In this document: piece by piece, positions 44,198-52,983 of the stretch
How positions within the stretch are numbered: the first letter of the stretch is position 1
Layout: each line of letters opens with the position of its first letter
Assembly: GCF_902712915.1 (NCBI RefSeq)
Contig: NZ_CACTIA010000004.1
Location: forward strand, 186,001-250,000
DNA from: Acidiphilium sp. C61
Lineage (GTDB): Bacteria; Pseudomonadota; Alphaproteobacteria; Acetobacterales; Acetobacteraceae
DNA length: 64,000 bases
Reading direction: 5' to 3'
Translations under genes and position numbers: made by a program
Notes under the pieces: generated by a model
Seen by the model: the letters and a program-made list of their open reading frames with translations, nothing else
Told to the model about the DNA's origin: nothing
Database searches by the model: none

Positions 44198-44910
44198 GTC
44201 GCATGACAGGGCCTGCCAAAGCGGCGCCGCTCGGCGGCATCCTGTTTTACGGCGATCCTCACGGGGAGTGGCGTCCGCTGGTTCGCGCGGTCCTGGAACA
44301 CCGGCCGGCCGCGGTCGTGATCCTCGGCGATTGCGGCCTGGACGTGCCGCTGCGCCAGAAGCTCGCCTCAGTCTGGGACCTGGTCCCGAGATGGCGCTGG
44401 ATCATCGGCAACCACGACGTCGACAGCATCGCCGAATACGAGTTTCTGGTGGAGAGCCACCCGGATGGCGACCTGGGCGGGAAATGGGCGGAGCTCGACG
44501 GGGAGATCGTCGCGGGTCTTGGTGGCGTCTACGCGGCAAAGGTCTGGTACCCGAAATTCGGCGGCGATCATGACGATCCGCCAAAATTCCGGACCAGGCA
44601 GGAAATGATCAAGCAGACCGCACGGGCCGACCGGTTCAAAGGAGGCGTGCCGCGGTCATCGAGGGCGACCATCTTCCCGGAAGACCATGAGGCGCTGCGG
44701 CGTGTCAGGGCCGCAATTCTGGCCACACACGACGCCCCGACCTCCCACCGGCACGGCTTTGCAGCGATCGACGAGCTCGCGCGCGAGATGGGCGCCGGCC
44801 TCGTCGTCCATGGTCATCACCACCACAGCTATGTGGGGCAAACGGCGGACGGCATCCCCGTCCGGGGGCTGGACATCGCCGAGCCGTGGCTCTGGAAGGA
44901 GGGTGAATAA
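44194..44910 (+). CDS. Calcineurin-like metallophosphoesterase 2
   Basis: A 238-aa hydrolase from ATG 44194; the longer open frame upstream is a shadow of the first gene. Blocks are YGDPHGEW near residue 20, LGDCGLD near 45, GNHDVDS near 70, THDAPTSH near 188 and GHHHHSY near 212. Although the same superfamily, the two proteins differ strongly, so this is a functional pair rather than a recent duplication. Confidence 0.88.
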   Translation: MSRMTGPAKAAPLGGILFYGDPHGEWRPLVRAVLEHRPAAVVILGDCGLDVPLRQKLASVWDLVPRWRWIIGNHDVDSIAEYEFLVESHPDGDLGGKWAELDGEIVAGLGGVYAAKVWYPKFGGDHDDPPKFRTRQEMIKQTARADRFKGGVPRSSRATIFPEDHEALRRVRAAILATHDAPTSHRHGFAAIDELAREMGAGLVVHGHHHHSYVGQTADGIPVRGLDIAEPWLWKEGE

Positions 44911-45053
44911 CCGCATACTGGAGATGGCCTGAGCGTCGGAATCTATCCAGATCGGTGCCGTTCCTATTTGTATTGTATCAAGGATACTGTTTTTGTAATC
45001 TGACATACGCGCTCTGAAGCCAACTTCCATGGCGGAGCCCGAGGAACGCCCGG

Positions 45054-45377
45054 ATGACCGTTTTCGTTGACGATGTCCGCCACCCGTTCGGCCGTATGGT
45101 GATGTGTCACATGTGGGCGGACACGCTCGACGAGCTGCTGGCCATGGCCGACCGTATCGGCGTTCAGCGGAAGTGGCTGCAGCAGCCGCCCAAGGCATCC
45201 TGGGTCCACTTCGACATCAGCCTCGGCAAGAAGGCCCAGGCAATCGCCGCCGGCGCGATCCTGACTGACCGGTTTGGTCCGGTTGAGCACGTGGCGCGGC
45301 TGCGCGGCGATCACGCCAAGATCGCGACGATCGAAGCGATACGCGCGAAGAGCAGGCAGGAAGCGGCCAATGCCTGA
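45054..45377 (+). CDS. DUF4031 protein
   Basis: A 107-aa protein matching the DUF4031 pattern: MTVFVDDVRHPF, MWADTLDELLAMADRIG, then WVHFDISLGKKAQAIAAGA. The function of the family is unknown; it is common in phages and plasmids. It overlaps the next frame by 8 bp. Confidence 0.85.
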   Translation: MTVFVDDVRHPFGRMVMCHMWADTLDELLAMADRIGVQRKWLQQPPKASWVHFDISLGKKAQAIAAGAILTDRFGPVEHVARLRGDHAKIATIEAIRAKSRQEAANA

Positions 45378-45864
45378 CGACCTGGTGGCCGTCTGCGCCT
45401 TCGCCCGGAAGCACAACCTCCGCGCCATCGATCTGCACGGCCTCTCCATGCTCGTGGAGATCTACGGCCAGCCGGTGCCGGCTGTCTCGAATGGCGCGGC
45501 GATGCTCTGCGATCTCGCCGTCGCACTGGAGAGGAGTGGGCACCCCTGTCCGGGGGCGGACGACCCGCCCCCCGGTGGAGATGGTCCTAAACCTCCTAAA
45601 CTGCCTAAACTGCCTAAACTCTCCAAGACGGCGGATCTCGGTGGCCACCACCCAGCGCCGTTCCTTTCACATCTGGCGCGCATGATGAGCGGAGCAGATC
45701 CTCGATGGAGGCCCGCATGCAGACGCCGCTCTCATACGCCGAAGTCGCCGCGAGAATACGGCTTCGCCCGTCTGCCCGTCCCCCCGATCCGTCCGCCGCG
45801 CAGAGCCTCGAGAGCTTCCGACGCTTCACGGCCGCGAGCGAGGCTGGCGACCTGGTGGCGGTGA
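45370..45864 (+). CDS. Unrecognised protein with KLP repeats
   Basis: Begins MPDDLVAVCAFARKHNLRAID, overlapping DUF4031 by 8 bp. Residues 1-80 look coding; then come PPKLPKLPKLSK repeats encoded by tandem CCTAAACTG units (45593-45622). The last ~55 residues are Arg/Pro-rich and overlap the next gene by 160 bp in another frame, so the natural end may have been nearer 45700 and lost by a frameshift. Confidence 0.5.
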   Translation: MPDDLVAVCAFARKHNLRAIDLHGLSMLVEIYGQPVPAVSNGAAMLCDLAVALERSGHPCPGADDPPPGGDGPKPPKLPKLPKLSKTADLGGHHPAPFLSHLARMMSGADPRWRPACRRRSHTPKSPREYGFARLPVPPIRPPRRASRASDASRPRARLATWWR

Positions 45865-46142
45865 GGAGCGAGAGCGGCGGCCAGGTCCGGTTCTGGCTGA
45901 CGGGCATCGACGGGCTTTCCCGCGCGCGCGGCCTCCTCTTTACCGAGGACTGTCCGGAATTCGGCGACCATGCCTGGCTGCTCGCGACCGGACGGAACGC
46001 CTTCTGCCCGGACGGCCAGGACCGGCTGGTCATCCCGACCGCGGCGGTCATCCGCTTCATCGAGGAATTCCCGCACGGCGTCGCGATCGATGCGTCATCG
46101 AGCAGGGCCGCGCTCCTTTCGCCCGACATGGCCTCCGGCTAG
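45705..46142 (+). CDS. Unrecognised 145-aa protein
   Basis: ATG 45705 or 45717 (MQTPLSYAEVAARIRLR). The body includes GDLVAVRSESGGQVRFWLTG and GDHAWLLATGRNAFCPDGQDRLVIPTAAVIRFI. Soluble, no known domain. It precedes the Mrr-like nuclease by 8 bp and is probably co-transcribed with it. Confidence 0.6.
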   Translation: MEARMQTPLSYAEVAARIRLRPSARPPDPSAAQSLESFRRFTAASEAGDLVAVRSESGGQVRFWLTGIDGLSRARGLLFTEDCPEFGDHAWLLATGRNAFCPDGQDRLVIPTAAVIRFIEEFPHGVAIDASSSRAALLSPDMASG

Positions 46143-46150
46143 GCTGGGCC

Positions 46151-46756
46151 ATGGCCAGATCGCGCTCCCGTCGCCGCCGTTCAGGATCCGAGCCGTTCGC
46201 GGCCCTGGCCGGCCTTGTCGCCCTGGCAATGGCCGGCAAGGTTCTTGCTGCCATTCAGCATGATGGCGATCAGCTTGGTGCCGTTCTCCGGGGGCTTGAA
46301 CTGCCCGCCATGGTCGCGCTGCTCATCATCGTCGGCCTGCTCGTGCTGGCGTTCCAGCTCCGCCGGCGCCGGCGGCGCGCCTACCGCGAGGCGATGCTGC
46401 GCATCGGCGGCAGTGACCCGCTCTCGCTATCGCCGGTCCAGTACGAGCATTTCTGCGCCTTCCTGCTCGAGCACTATGGCTGGAAGACCGAGACGACCCG
46501 GGCGTCCGGCGATTTCGGGGCCGACATCATCGCCCGCCGCGGCGGCGAGGTCATGGTCGTCCAGTGCAAGCGCTACGCCCAGCCGGTCGGCGTGAAGGCG
46601 GTGCAGGAGGCTCATAGCGCCGCGTCATTCTACGGCGCGGGCCGCACCGCGGTCATGGCATGTCGTGGCTTCACGCGCGCCGCGCACGCACTCGCCGGCA
46701 AGACGGGGACGGTCCTGGTCCAGGTGGGCGAGAACGACGCCGCCACGTTTCGCTGA
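46151..46756 (+). CDS. Membrane-anchored Mrr-type restriction endonuclease
   Basis: A 201-aa protein with a basic start, one or two membrane segments (about residues 18-35 and 50-70), and a C-terminal Mrr_cat PD-(D/E)xK domain: the LLEHYGWKTETTRASGDFGADIIA block with the Asp, then VVQCKRY as the Q-x-K, and ASFYGA. Catalytic residues are present. Such anchored nucleases act on foreign or modified DNA. The stop is followed at once by a hairpin between convergent genes. Confidence 0.85.
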   Translation: MARSRSRRRRSGSEPFAALAGLVALAMAGKVLAAIQHDGDQLGAVLRGLELPAMVALLIIVGLLVLAFQLRRRRRRAYREAMLRIGGSDPLSLSPVQYEHFCAFLLEHYGWKTETTRASGDFGADIIARRGGEVMVVQCKRYAQPVGVKAVQEAHSAASFYGAGRTAVMACRGFTRAAHALAGKTGTVLVQVGENDAATFR

Positions 46757-46776
46757 GCGCCCGGATCAGGGCGCTG
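46757..46776. terminator. Hairpin between convergent Mrr-like and XRE genes
   Basis: AGCGCCC and GGGCGCT form a 7-bp stem with a 6-nt loop, between and overlapping the stop codons of the two convergent genes, so it can serve both strands. No T-run. Confidence 0.45.
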
Positions 46777-47167
46777 GTTCGGCCGGCGGGTCGTCGGCCG
46801 GGTCGCCATTCTGGTCTGAGGGTGCAGGAGAGGTGGGCAGCCCAGCTTCTGGATTGCACGGCGTACGTCGCGAAGGCGGCGGTATGATGTCGTCGATATC
46901 CGGCACGCTCATGGCCTCCTCTGTAATCTGCGCATCGTCGCTGTGCGCTTCCGGCTCCCTGATTTCGATGCCGAGATGCCGCATCAGGTTCAGGGCCAGA
47001 TCGAGGTGGATGTTCAGTCGGCCGCGCTCAAGTTCGGATATTGTCGCCTGGCGTGTTCCAACCATGGCCGCCAGGTCGGCTTGACGGACACCGAAAGAGA
47101 TGCGGACTTTCCGGATCAGCTGTCCGAAGTGGATCAGTAGATCTGCAGAGCTCTCTTGGTCGATCAT
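46766..47167 (-). CDS. XRE-family regulator (HipB-like)
   Basis: A 133-aa protein. HTH residues about 15-62: LIRKVRISFGVRQADLAAMVGTRQATISELERG, typical XRE; then an acidic, Pro-rich tail to the C-terminus. No HipA toxin lies next to it. It may regulate the toxin-antitoxin pair upstream (47283-48844) or itself. The region before its start contains overlapping ATACGTC/GACGTAT elements (about 47195-47230), possibly its operator. Confidence 0.8.
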   Translation of the reverse strand: MIDQESSADLLIHFGQLIRKVRISFGVRQADLAAMVGTRQATISELERGRLNIHLDLALNLMRHLGIEIREPEAHSDDAQITEEAMSVPDIDDIIPPPSRRTPCNPEAGLPTSPAPSDQNGDPADDPPAEPAP

Positions 47168-47194
47168 CGCGCAGCCTCCATCTCACGGCTGAAA

Positions 47195-47235
47195 ATACGT
47201 CGAGACGTATATGATATGATATACGTCTGGAAGTA
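47195..47235. promoter_or_regulatory. Inverted-repeat operator candidate upstream of XRE gene
   Basis: ATACGTCGAGACGTAT is an almost perfect dyad (ATACGTC/GACGTAT around GA, 47203-47218), and ATACGTC recurs just after with AAGTAT. XRE regulators bind such dyads in their own promoters, which this position, 28-70 bp before the start, allows. Confidence 0.5.
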
Positions 47236-47282
47236 TATTCAATCACAAGCGCCGGGATGCTTGTGATCCGAAATCCCCGCAA

Positions 47283-48008
47283 TCAGAACCCCGGTATTGG
47301 CCCGTCATCCTCCCGGTCGTCGTAGTGGACATGCTGGTCTGCCTTCTCCATCCACGCGGACACGGCGGCTTCGACGGCCGGCCCGGCCGCCTTCGCCAGG
47401 CGGCCCAGCCGCTCCCGGTCCAGTGTTTCGAGGTCGATGTCGTGGATTGGCGGGAGGTGCATGTCGGATCGGGGCGAGCTGCCGAGGTAGATCCAGTCGA
47501 TGAGCGCCTTCTCGGGCGTTGCGATCGGCATGCGTCCGGGGAATGGCCGATTGAGGGCCTCCAGACGGTCCTCTTCCTCACCAGCCGCCAGCACCGCGGC
47601 GGGGATCCCCTTGAAGACGAACACGCCGGCCTCGGTCGCGCGGTGCCCAAGGGTTGGCGGCGGATGGCCGGTCCTGAGCGGCACGACCGCGGTGACATAG
47701 GCGGACGGGTTGTTCAGGATGCCGTGCGCGCCGAGGACGCGCTGCAGAGACACGATGGCCCCCGGCTCGAGGTGTTCGGCCGCCTCGTCCGGCCCGGCCG
47801 CCGGGGATGCCTCGCGGTTCAGGTAGAGCCGGCGGTTGACTGGCCAGATGCACCGGGCATCCGCAAGGTCGCCCACGAGCCGGCGGTATCCGCTCGTCGA
47901 CAGCATTATGCCACCACCCGCGAAGAGATCTTCGAGCCCGCGGCGCGTGATGACGCGCGGAACCCCGAGCCCCCGGAGGAGCTCGATCGCGCGGATGACC
48001 GTGCTCAT
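47283..48008 (-). CDS. AbiEi-type antitoxin
   Basis: A 241-aa winged-helix protein of the AbiEi antitoxin family: a short N-terminal HTH (TRRGLEDLFAGGGIMLSTSGYRRLVGDLADARCI), a LEPGAIVSLQRVLGAHGIL segment, and TPEKALIDWIYLG near residue 173, the hallmark of the family. It overlaps the toxin gene by 4 bp, but lies downstream of it, opposite to the usual order in which antitoxin comes first. Confidence 0.8.
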   Translation of the reverse strand: MSTVIRAIELLRGLGVPRVITRRGLEDLFAGGGIMLSTSGYRRLVGDLADARCIWPVNRRLYLNREASPAAGPDEAAEHLEPGAIVSLQRVLGAHGILNNPSAYVTAVVPLRTGHPPPTLGHRATEAGVFVFKGIPAAVLAAGEEEDRLEALNRPFPGRMPIATPEKALIDWIYLGSSPRSDMHLPPIHDIDLETLDRERLGRLAKAAGPAVEAAVSAWMEKADQHVHYDDREDDGPIPGF

Positions 48009-48844
48009 GGTGTCGGGCCTGGCTCCTGGTTATCCGGCCGGCGATCGGGGCTCCGGTCTCCGTCGGCCAGCCATTTCTCGACGGCGAGCGCGACCCGGAC
48101 CTTCATCTCCTCGAACGCATCCCGGTCCAGCGCCTCCGCCACGCCGGCCGGCAGGGTCGGCAGCACCTCCTCGCGGAAGAGCTTCCAGCTCATGGTGTCC
48201 AGCTTGTCGAACAGCGCCTGCCGGGCACGCTCTGTGCGCAGGTGATCGATCATGTGCGGCGGCGGCTCCGCCCGCATGGTGATGAGGATGTCGAGGTCCC
48301 ACAGGTCACGCGGCGCCAGCCGGTTCTCGCTGAGCAGCGCGATTGTCTTGGCTCCGGCCATGGCATCCGCGGAATAGGTGTCGACCATCACGAGGGCGCC
48401 GCCGATTTCGGCCGGTGGCTGCATCTCCATCCTGGTCAGGCAATCATCCCCCGGCATCGGCCGGCGCGACACTTCGATGGTGAGCGCGACCTGAGAACCT
48501 CCGACAGTCCGGCCGCCGATCTTCCACCGCGCCACGGTGTCGGTTTGCTTCGGCTCGCTGATCCGGACATCTTCGAGAATGCCCGTGGCTACGGCGTTGC
48601 GGATGGCCGACCGGATCAGCGTCTGGGTGCGCGCCAGGTTGGCCCGCCGCGCATCGTGCTGCAGGTCGATGTCCTTGGTGTGCCGTGCGCTCCCGAACAG
48701 CGCGCGCATGGCAAATCCACCCTTCAGCGCAATCTCCCGCTCGGTCGATTTCACGAATATGCTCCGCACAACCTCGTATTGAAGCAGTTCCCGCGCGACG
48801 TCGGCATCGTTCGGGGTATCCCTGATTAAGCTGGAAACAGTCAT
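48005..48844 (-). CDS. AbiEii-type nucleotidyltransferase toxin
   Basis: A 279-aa protein with the NTase motif: IALKGGFAMRALFGSARHTKDIDLQ (residues about 37-62), where the GG/S and D-x-D positions match AbiEii/DUF1814 toxins, and the conserved AMAGAKTIALLSENRLAPRDLWDLD-type block, where K and RDxxD residues are expected. Related toxins transfer nucleotides onto tRNA acceptor ends. Translation of toxin before antitoxin is unusual and may need a different control. Confidence 0.82.
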   Translation of the reverse strand: MTVSSLIRDTPNDADVARELLQYEVVRSIFVKSTEREIALKGGFAMRALFGSARHTKDIDLQHDARRANLARTQTLIRSAIRNAVATGILEDVRISEPKQTDTVARWKIGGRTVGGSQVALTIEVSRRPMPGDDCLTRMEMQPPAEIGGALVMVDTYSADAMAGAKTIALLSENRLAPRDLWDLDILITMRAEPPPHMIDHLRTERARQALFDKLDTMSWKLFREEVLPTLPAGVAEALDRDAFEEMKVRVALAVEKWLADGDRSPDRRPDNQEPGPTP

Positions 48845-49120
48845 TTTATGCCCCTTTTCAGCTTAATCAACCGAGGCTACGGCCGAGGCTGGTGGAGCGG
48901 CGATGGGGCGAACGCGGCGGGTCAGCCCGATCCGGACAGCACCGCGCAGGCGGCGATCGATCCGGATCAGCTTTTTCAGGAGCCAGATTTCGGCCGGCGC
49001 GAGCCAGCCTGATCGTCTCAGGGTCACGGGTATCTCCGCTCGTTTTTCCGATCCTGGTGGGCGCGATGTGAAACCAACAAGCCGCGGGATGCCGGATCGC
49101 TGCCGTCGCCCGCCCGGCCC
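48845..49120. other. 276-bp gap
   Basis: Holds the promoter side of the abiEii-abiEi pair, including an inverted AGCTTAAT... GATTAAG-type symmetry around the start (48826-48872). The + strand frame at 48903-49145 is Arg/Ser-rich without a ribosome-binding site and I do not accept it. Confidence 0.4.
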
Positions 49121-49360
49121 CTATGTCAGCTGCTCGAAGCGATAGCCGGCGGCGTGGTATTCGCTGGGGCTGGCCGTGGTCAGGTAGCGATCGTTCCAGT
49201 CAGATTCGCCAGCACGCGCGATATCTACGGGCCCGTTGATCCTGACAGCGAGCCGGCCTGCCCGTGCCCGGATGGCCTGGTCGCTCGGCGCCTGGACGAA
49301 AGTCCTGTCCTCGGGGCCCATCGCTTCATTCGGAAAGGCACGCAACTCGAATTGCAGCAT
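49121..49360 (-). CDS. Unrecognised 79-aa protein
   Basis: Start taken at ATG 49358-49360 (MLQFELRAFPNEA), 22 codons inside the longest frame, because the upstream part has poor composition. No domain recognised; soluble. Confidence 0.45.
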   Translation of the reverse strand: MLQFELRAFPNEAMGPEDRTFVQAPSDQAIRARAGRLAVRINGPVDIARAGESDWNDRYLTTASPSEYHAAGYRFEQLT

Positions 49361-49558
49361 GATGTGCTCCAGAGCCCGCCGCAGTGGCCGGCGGCAGGCG
49401 ATTGAATGCCTGATATAGCAATACAACTATGATTCTATCGGTTCAATAAAAAAGGAGAGGAGCTGCCACCGCCTGACAGGGTGGGCGATACGCCGCGGCA
49501 GGTCTTGAGGACGCCGGCATTTCGGGCATTAGGACCCGGGGCGCGGTCTCTGCCTGAA

Positions 49559-50206
49559 TCAGAAGGCGGATGGTGCCTCGACCGGATCGCCCACCGCCCG
49601 CGTCTCTGTCGTCGCCGCGCGGTCATTCCTGGTCGGCTGATGCTGCAAGACCTCGAGATAGATCCCCGCGGCGCGCTTGTAGGCCCTATGTTGCAGGCGT
49701 CCCGCTTCGTCACCTGTCACCGGGCGCTGGATCTTGGCCGCGGCGATGACGAAGCGCCCGACGGACTCCATGAACTCGGCCAGGCCGGGCTCTCGTGCCT
49801 GAGCGGCGATCGACAGAGCCCGAAATGCCAGCCGGTCGCGAGGAGTCGGATTTTCGCAGTGTGTCCAGAGCTTTCCGGAGATTGCGGCGCACGCCGCCCC
49901 CTCGGAAGCGATCCTGTCCCGATCACCTGTCCCGAGCGCGGCCTCCATGTCGAGAAGGGCACCCCGGACAAGCCAGTCCTCCTGCCGGCAGATCGGCAGC
50001 AAAAGAGAACGGATGACCTGGGCGGCGACCATGCGAGCAACAGCCTGATCCGATCTGCCGCCGGGATCCCTTTCCTGGATCCGACGGATGAAGGATTCGG
50101 CATCGCCGGGGGCGGCGCTCATTCCTCTGAACAAGGCGCTTGCGGCGGCCCCGATGCGCATTGCCTGCCGGTCGTCCCGCCCGCCGATTATCTGGCCGAG
50201 ATTCAT
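49559..50206 (-). CDS. Unrecognised 215-aa protein
   Basis: Begins MNLGQIIGGRDDRQAMRIG; all-helical, soluble, with several Trp and Cys residues (ICRQEDWLVRG; ISGKLWTHCENPTP). No motif identified. It lies 140 bp from the Fic gene on the same strand and could be part of the same unit. Confidence 0.55.
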   Translation of the reverse strand: MNLGQIIGGRDDRQAMRIGAAASALFRGMSAAPGDAESFIRRIQERDPGGRSDQAVARMVAAQVIRSLLLPICRQEDWLVRGALLDMEAALGTGDRDRIASEGAACAAISGKLWTHCENPTPRDRLAFRALSIAAQAREPGLAEFMESVGRFVIAAAKIQRPVTGDEAGRLQHRAYKRAAGIYLEVLQHQPTRNDRAATTETRAVGDPVEAPSAF

Positions 50207-50346
50207 CGTGGCACTCCTTCAAATGCTTCCCGGAGCTTGTTGACCAACTGCGTAACCAACAAGCCGGCCACGGGATTCCCCGGGGCAGAGGCATTCGCTT
50301 GAAAGTGCTCTCGATGTCTTGATTCGAGATTAAGATCGGCGCGCCT

Positions 50347-51588
50347 TCAGGGCGCAGGCATGTCATCCACTGCATCATCCGAGCGGGCAGCATCAAGGAT
50401 TTTGGCCTGAGTAGCAGCTGCCGGCATCTGGAACAGGCGCGGGAAGATGAGATCGGCCTCCTCCAGCGGAAAGCCTATCGTGAAGGGGGCCGATCGACCT
50501 TCGGATTCAAGGAGGCCCCGCTCAACCAGCGGCGTGACGATGCGGCGCGCGTGCCGTTCGGACACACCAAGCAGGGTTTCGACCTCTCCCTTCGGTACAT
50601 GCCCACGCAGATAGGCCAGCTCGAGAATGGCGAACGCCCGGGGATCGAGGCGCCCGGTCTCGGCCTCATGCTGGACGAACAGCCTGAGCCGCGGAAGCAG
50701 GGTGTCCGGAGCCAGCATGTCACGCATGAACCGGACCTGGTCGAGAGCGGTCACGAGGAAATACGCGCAGAACTCCGCGAGGCCAGACGCGGATAGCGTG
50801 CCGCGGCCATCGGTGCCCCCCTGTGGCGGATAGTCGGCCCGCGCAAGCTTGGCGCGGTAATCACCGAGCGTCCTGGCCAGGCCCCGCGACACCGACCAGA
50901 GATCCGCCCCCTTCGTGAAGCGCCTGAACCAGGCATGGGTGTAGAGGCGCGCGGTGCGGCCATTCCCGTCGAGGAAGGGATGGATCCAGGCCAGCCGGTG
51001 ATGTGAGGCCGCTGCGGCGATCAGGGAGAAGGCGGGTCCGACGCCTCTATAGCCGGCCTCGAAATGTGCCATGAACCCAGGCACCATCTCCGGCGCGACC
51101 GCCTCGTGACGTCCCACCACCACATACAGGTTCCGGAACTCGCCCGGCACGACGCGGTGCCGAACTCCGTTCAGCTCCACTGACCTGAACGATTCCGGCA
51201 TGTGCAGGTAGAAGTCCTTGTGGATCGACCTGATCAACTCCGTGCCGAGACCAAGGCGATCATAGGCTCCATCATCGATCCGTTCCTGGACCTTGATATG
51301 CGCACGCGCCTCCACCTGCTTGTCCCGGACGGCCGGATCAGACGAGTAATTCTCCGACAGGGCGCGCTGGATGTCTTTCGGATGGGTGTTATGGCCCTCT
51401 ATCAAGTTGCTGTAGTAGCAATTCATCGCTCTAACGAGACGGGCAATCGCGAGCCTCGGCGCATCAGGTATCATCCCGCCCATTTCGGCCGCCTCAGATG
51501 TGATGCGGAAGGACAAATCGAGTAGGTGCCTGGATTCGGCACGCCCCTCCTCCGGCATCAAAGTCAGGGAACCAGGAAATTCACGCAT
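50347..51588 (-). CDS. Fic-family protein (class II, self-inhibited)
   Basis: A 413-aa Fic protein that would transfer AMP or a related moiety to a target. The catalytic loop HPFLDGNGRTAR is complete near residue 205. An N-terminal inhibitory helix motif S-x-x-x-E-G is at 60-65 (SNLIEG), which defines class II Fic enzymes. The C-terminus has a winged-helix (HVPKGEVETLLGVSERHARRIVTPLVERGLL). Length and domain order match stand-alone Fic-HTH proteins; no separate antitoxin is needed. Confidence 0.93.
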   Translation of the reverse strand: MREFPGSLTLMPEEGRAESRHLLDLSFRITSEAAEMGGMIPDAPRLAIARLVRAMNCYYSNLIEGHNTHPKDIQRALSENYSSDPAVRDKQVEARAHIKVQERIDDGAYDRLGLGTELIRSIHKDFYLHMPESFRSVELNGVRHRVVPGEFRNLYVVVGRHEAVAPEMVPGFMAHFEAGYRGVGPAFSLIAAAASHHRLAWIHPFLDGNGRTARLYTHAWFRRFTKGADLWSVSRGLARTLGDYRAKLARADYPPQGGTDGRGTLSASGLAEFCAYFLVTALDQVRFMRDMLAPDTLLPRLRLFVQHEAETGRLDPRAFAILELAYLRGHVPKGEVETLLGVSERHARRIVTPLVERGLLESEGRSAPFTIGFPLEEADLIFPRLFQMPAAATQAKILDAARSDDAVDDMPAP

Positions 51589-51736
51589 CTTTTTGACCTA
51601 TAATATGTCCGGTCTCTTGTCCAAAACTGGATATCATAATTCCCTGCATATTACTATTATTTTTTATTTTTCGGAATAAATTCGGCCGCTATGATGTCCG
51701 AATTTTTGACCGCAACAGACACTCGATTTCGGACGC

Positions 51737-52843
51737 TCATTGGCCAGGCGCCGGCATGTCGTCCACCTCGGGTCGAATCTCCGGCTGTCCGTGCACCCGG
51801 ACCGTCCGCCCGACCGGCGCGTCACCCACCCCCATGCGGATATGTGGCCGGCGCCAGAAGATGGTCCCGCCACGATGGACCAGATGGCCGCGCACCCAGT
51901 GCGTCGCGCGCGGACCTGCCGCACCACCTGCGGCCACCCGCCGGCGCTCGGCACGCTCCTCCGGCGAGACGTTCATCGACACGACCAGGTGATCGAGCAG
52001 GGGGCTCCGGCCCGATTTCACCCTGGCCTTGTTGAGCCGGGCGCGGTCGACCGGGGCCGTTCGCACCGCTTGCCGGGCATTCATCATCGCCGCGGCGGGG
52101 ACCAGCATGCAGTACTCCGACCAGATGTCCGCGACGGCGTTCGAGACGAATTCGACCGGATTGTAGTGGCCCAGATGAGCGATGAGCTTGGCGACACCGG
52201 AGTTGCTCCAGTCCATCATCATCGTGGCCCGTATCCGGTCCAGGTAGCGAGCTCGCCCTGGTTCAAGCTCATTGTTGAATCCGATCTCCGGGATGGGAAT
52301 CCCGGTTGCACGCTCGAGGGAAGCGGCTCCGACCATGGCCCGGGCGTCGAGATCCTGCCGGTCGAGGTCGAAATGGATTGTGGGCAGGTTCGACATCACC
52401 ATGCCGTCGTAGTTGCTCGTCAGGCCGCCTTTGCCGTCGGATTCCGGCACCGGCCAGAGCACGGAAATCTCGCCTCTCCGACCGCTTTCGTCGGTCTCGA
52501 CGATGAAGCCGACCCGCTTCGGCATGAAATTGTCATCCTGAACTCGCTGGCGGACATGCGCACGCCGCCAGGTATCCCGGGCGAAGTCGTCGTCCCACTC
52601 GAACCAGGCGCACCGCCACGGAATCCGGATCGCATCGATGCAACCGGTGAGCGCCTCGGGGTAGTCGATCGAGCTGGTGATCAACGCCTCCGTTACGTCG
52701 TTGGCCAGGATGAAGCGCGGCGCCGAGGGCAGCGTGTCCGCGACCGAGACGATCCGCTGGATCGAGGCAGTCGCCGCTTGCAGTGCTCCCGGGACAGCGA
52801 GGATCCTGTTCCTCATCGCGACGACCTGATCACACAGAAGCAT
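51737..52843 (-). CDS. Unrecognised 368-aa protein
   Basis: Start taken at ATG 52841-52843 (MLLCDQVVAMRNRIL); the longest frame goes on upstream into the promoter of the divergent gene. The C-terminal 70 residues, with HWVRGHLVHRGGTIFWRRPHIRMG, resemble a short module at the end of many phage and plasmid proteins of unknown role. No catalytic motif found. It is divergent from the C39-like gene, 140 bp away. Confidence 0.6.
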   Translation of the reverse strand: MLLCDQVVAMRNRILAVPGALQAATASIQRIVSVADTLPSAPRFILANDVTEALITSSIDYPEALTGCIDAIRIPWRCAWFEWDDDFARDTWRRAHVRQRVQDDNFMPKRVGFIVETDESGRRGEISVLWPVPESDGKGGLTSNYDGMVMSNLPTIHFDLDRQDLDARAMVGAASLERATGIPIPEIGFNNELEPGRARYLDRIRATMMMDWSNSGVAKLIAHLGHYNPVEFVSNAVADIWSEYCMLVPAAAMMNARQAVRTAPVDRARLNKARVKSGRSPLLDHLVVSMNVSPEERAERRRVAAGGAAGPRATHWVRGHLVHRGGTIFWRRPHIRMGVGDAPVGRTVRVHGQPEIRPEVDDMPAPGQ

Positions 52844-52983
52844 TCGACATCTCCCGACCATACTCGATAGAGCGGCGCGCTCACCGCACTTACAATACAA
52901 AATTGGTGAGTAATTATGAAGTTTCATCTTCGTTTTTTGCACATTCAGGATGTAATCTGGCTGGGAAACCCGGAGATGAATCA

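Noticed and set aside
51740..52870. 376-codon + strand frame
   Set aside because: Antisense of the 368-aa minus-strand gene; Arg/His-rich product typical of shadows.
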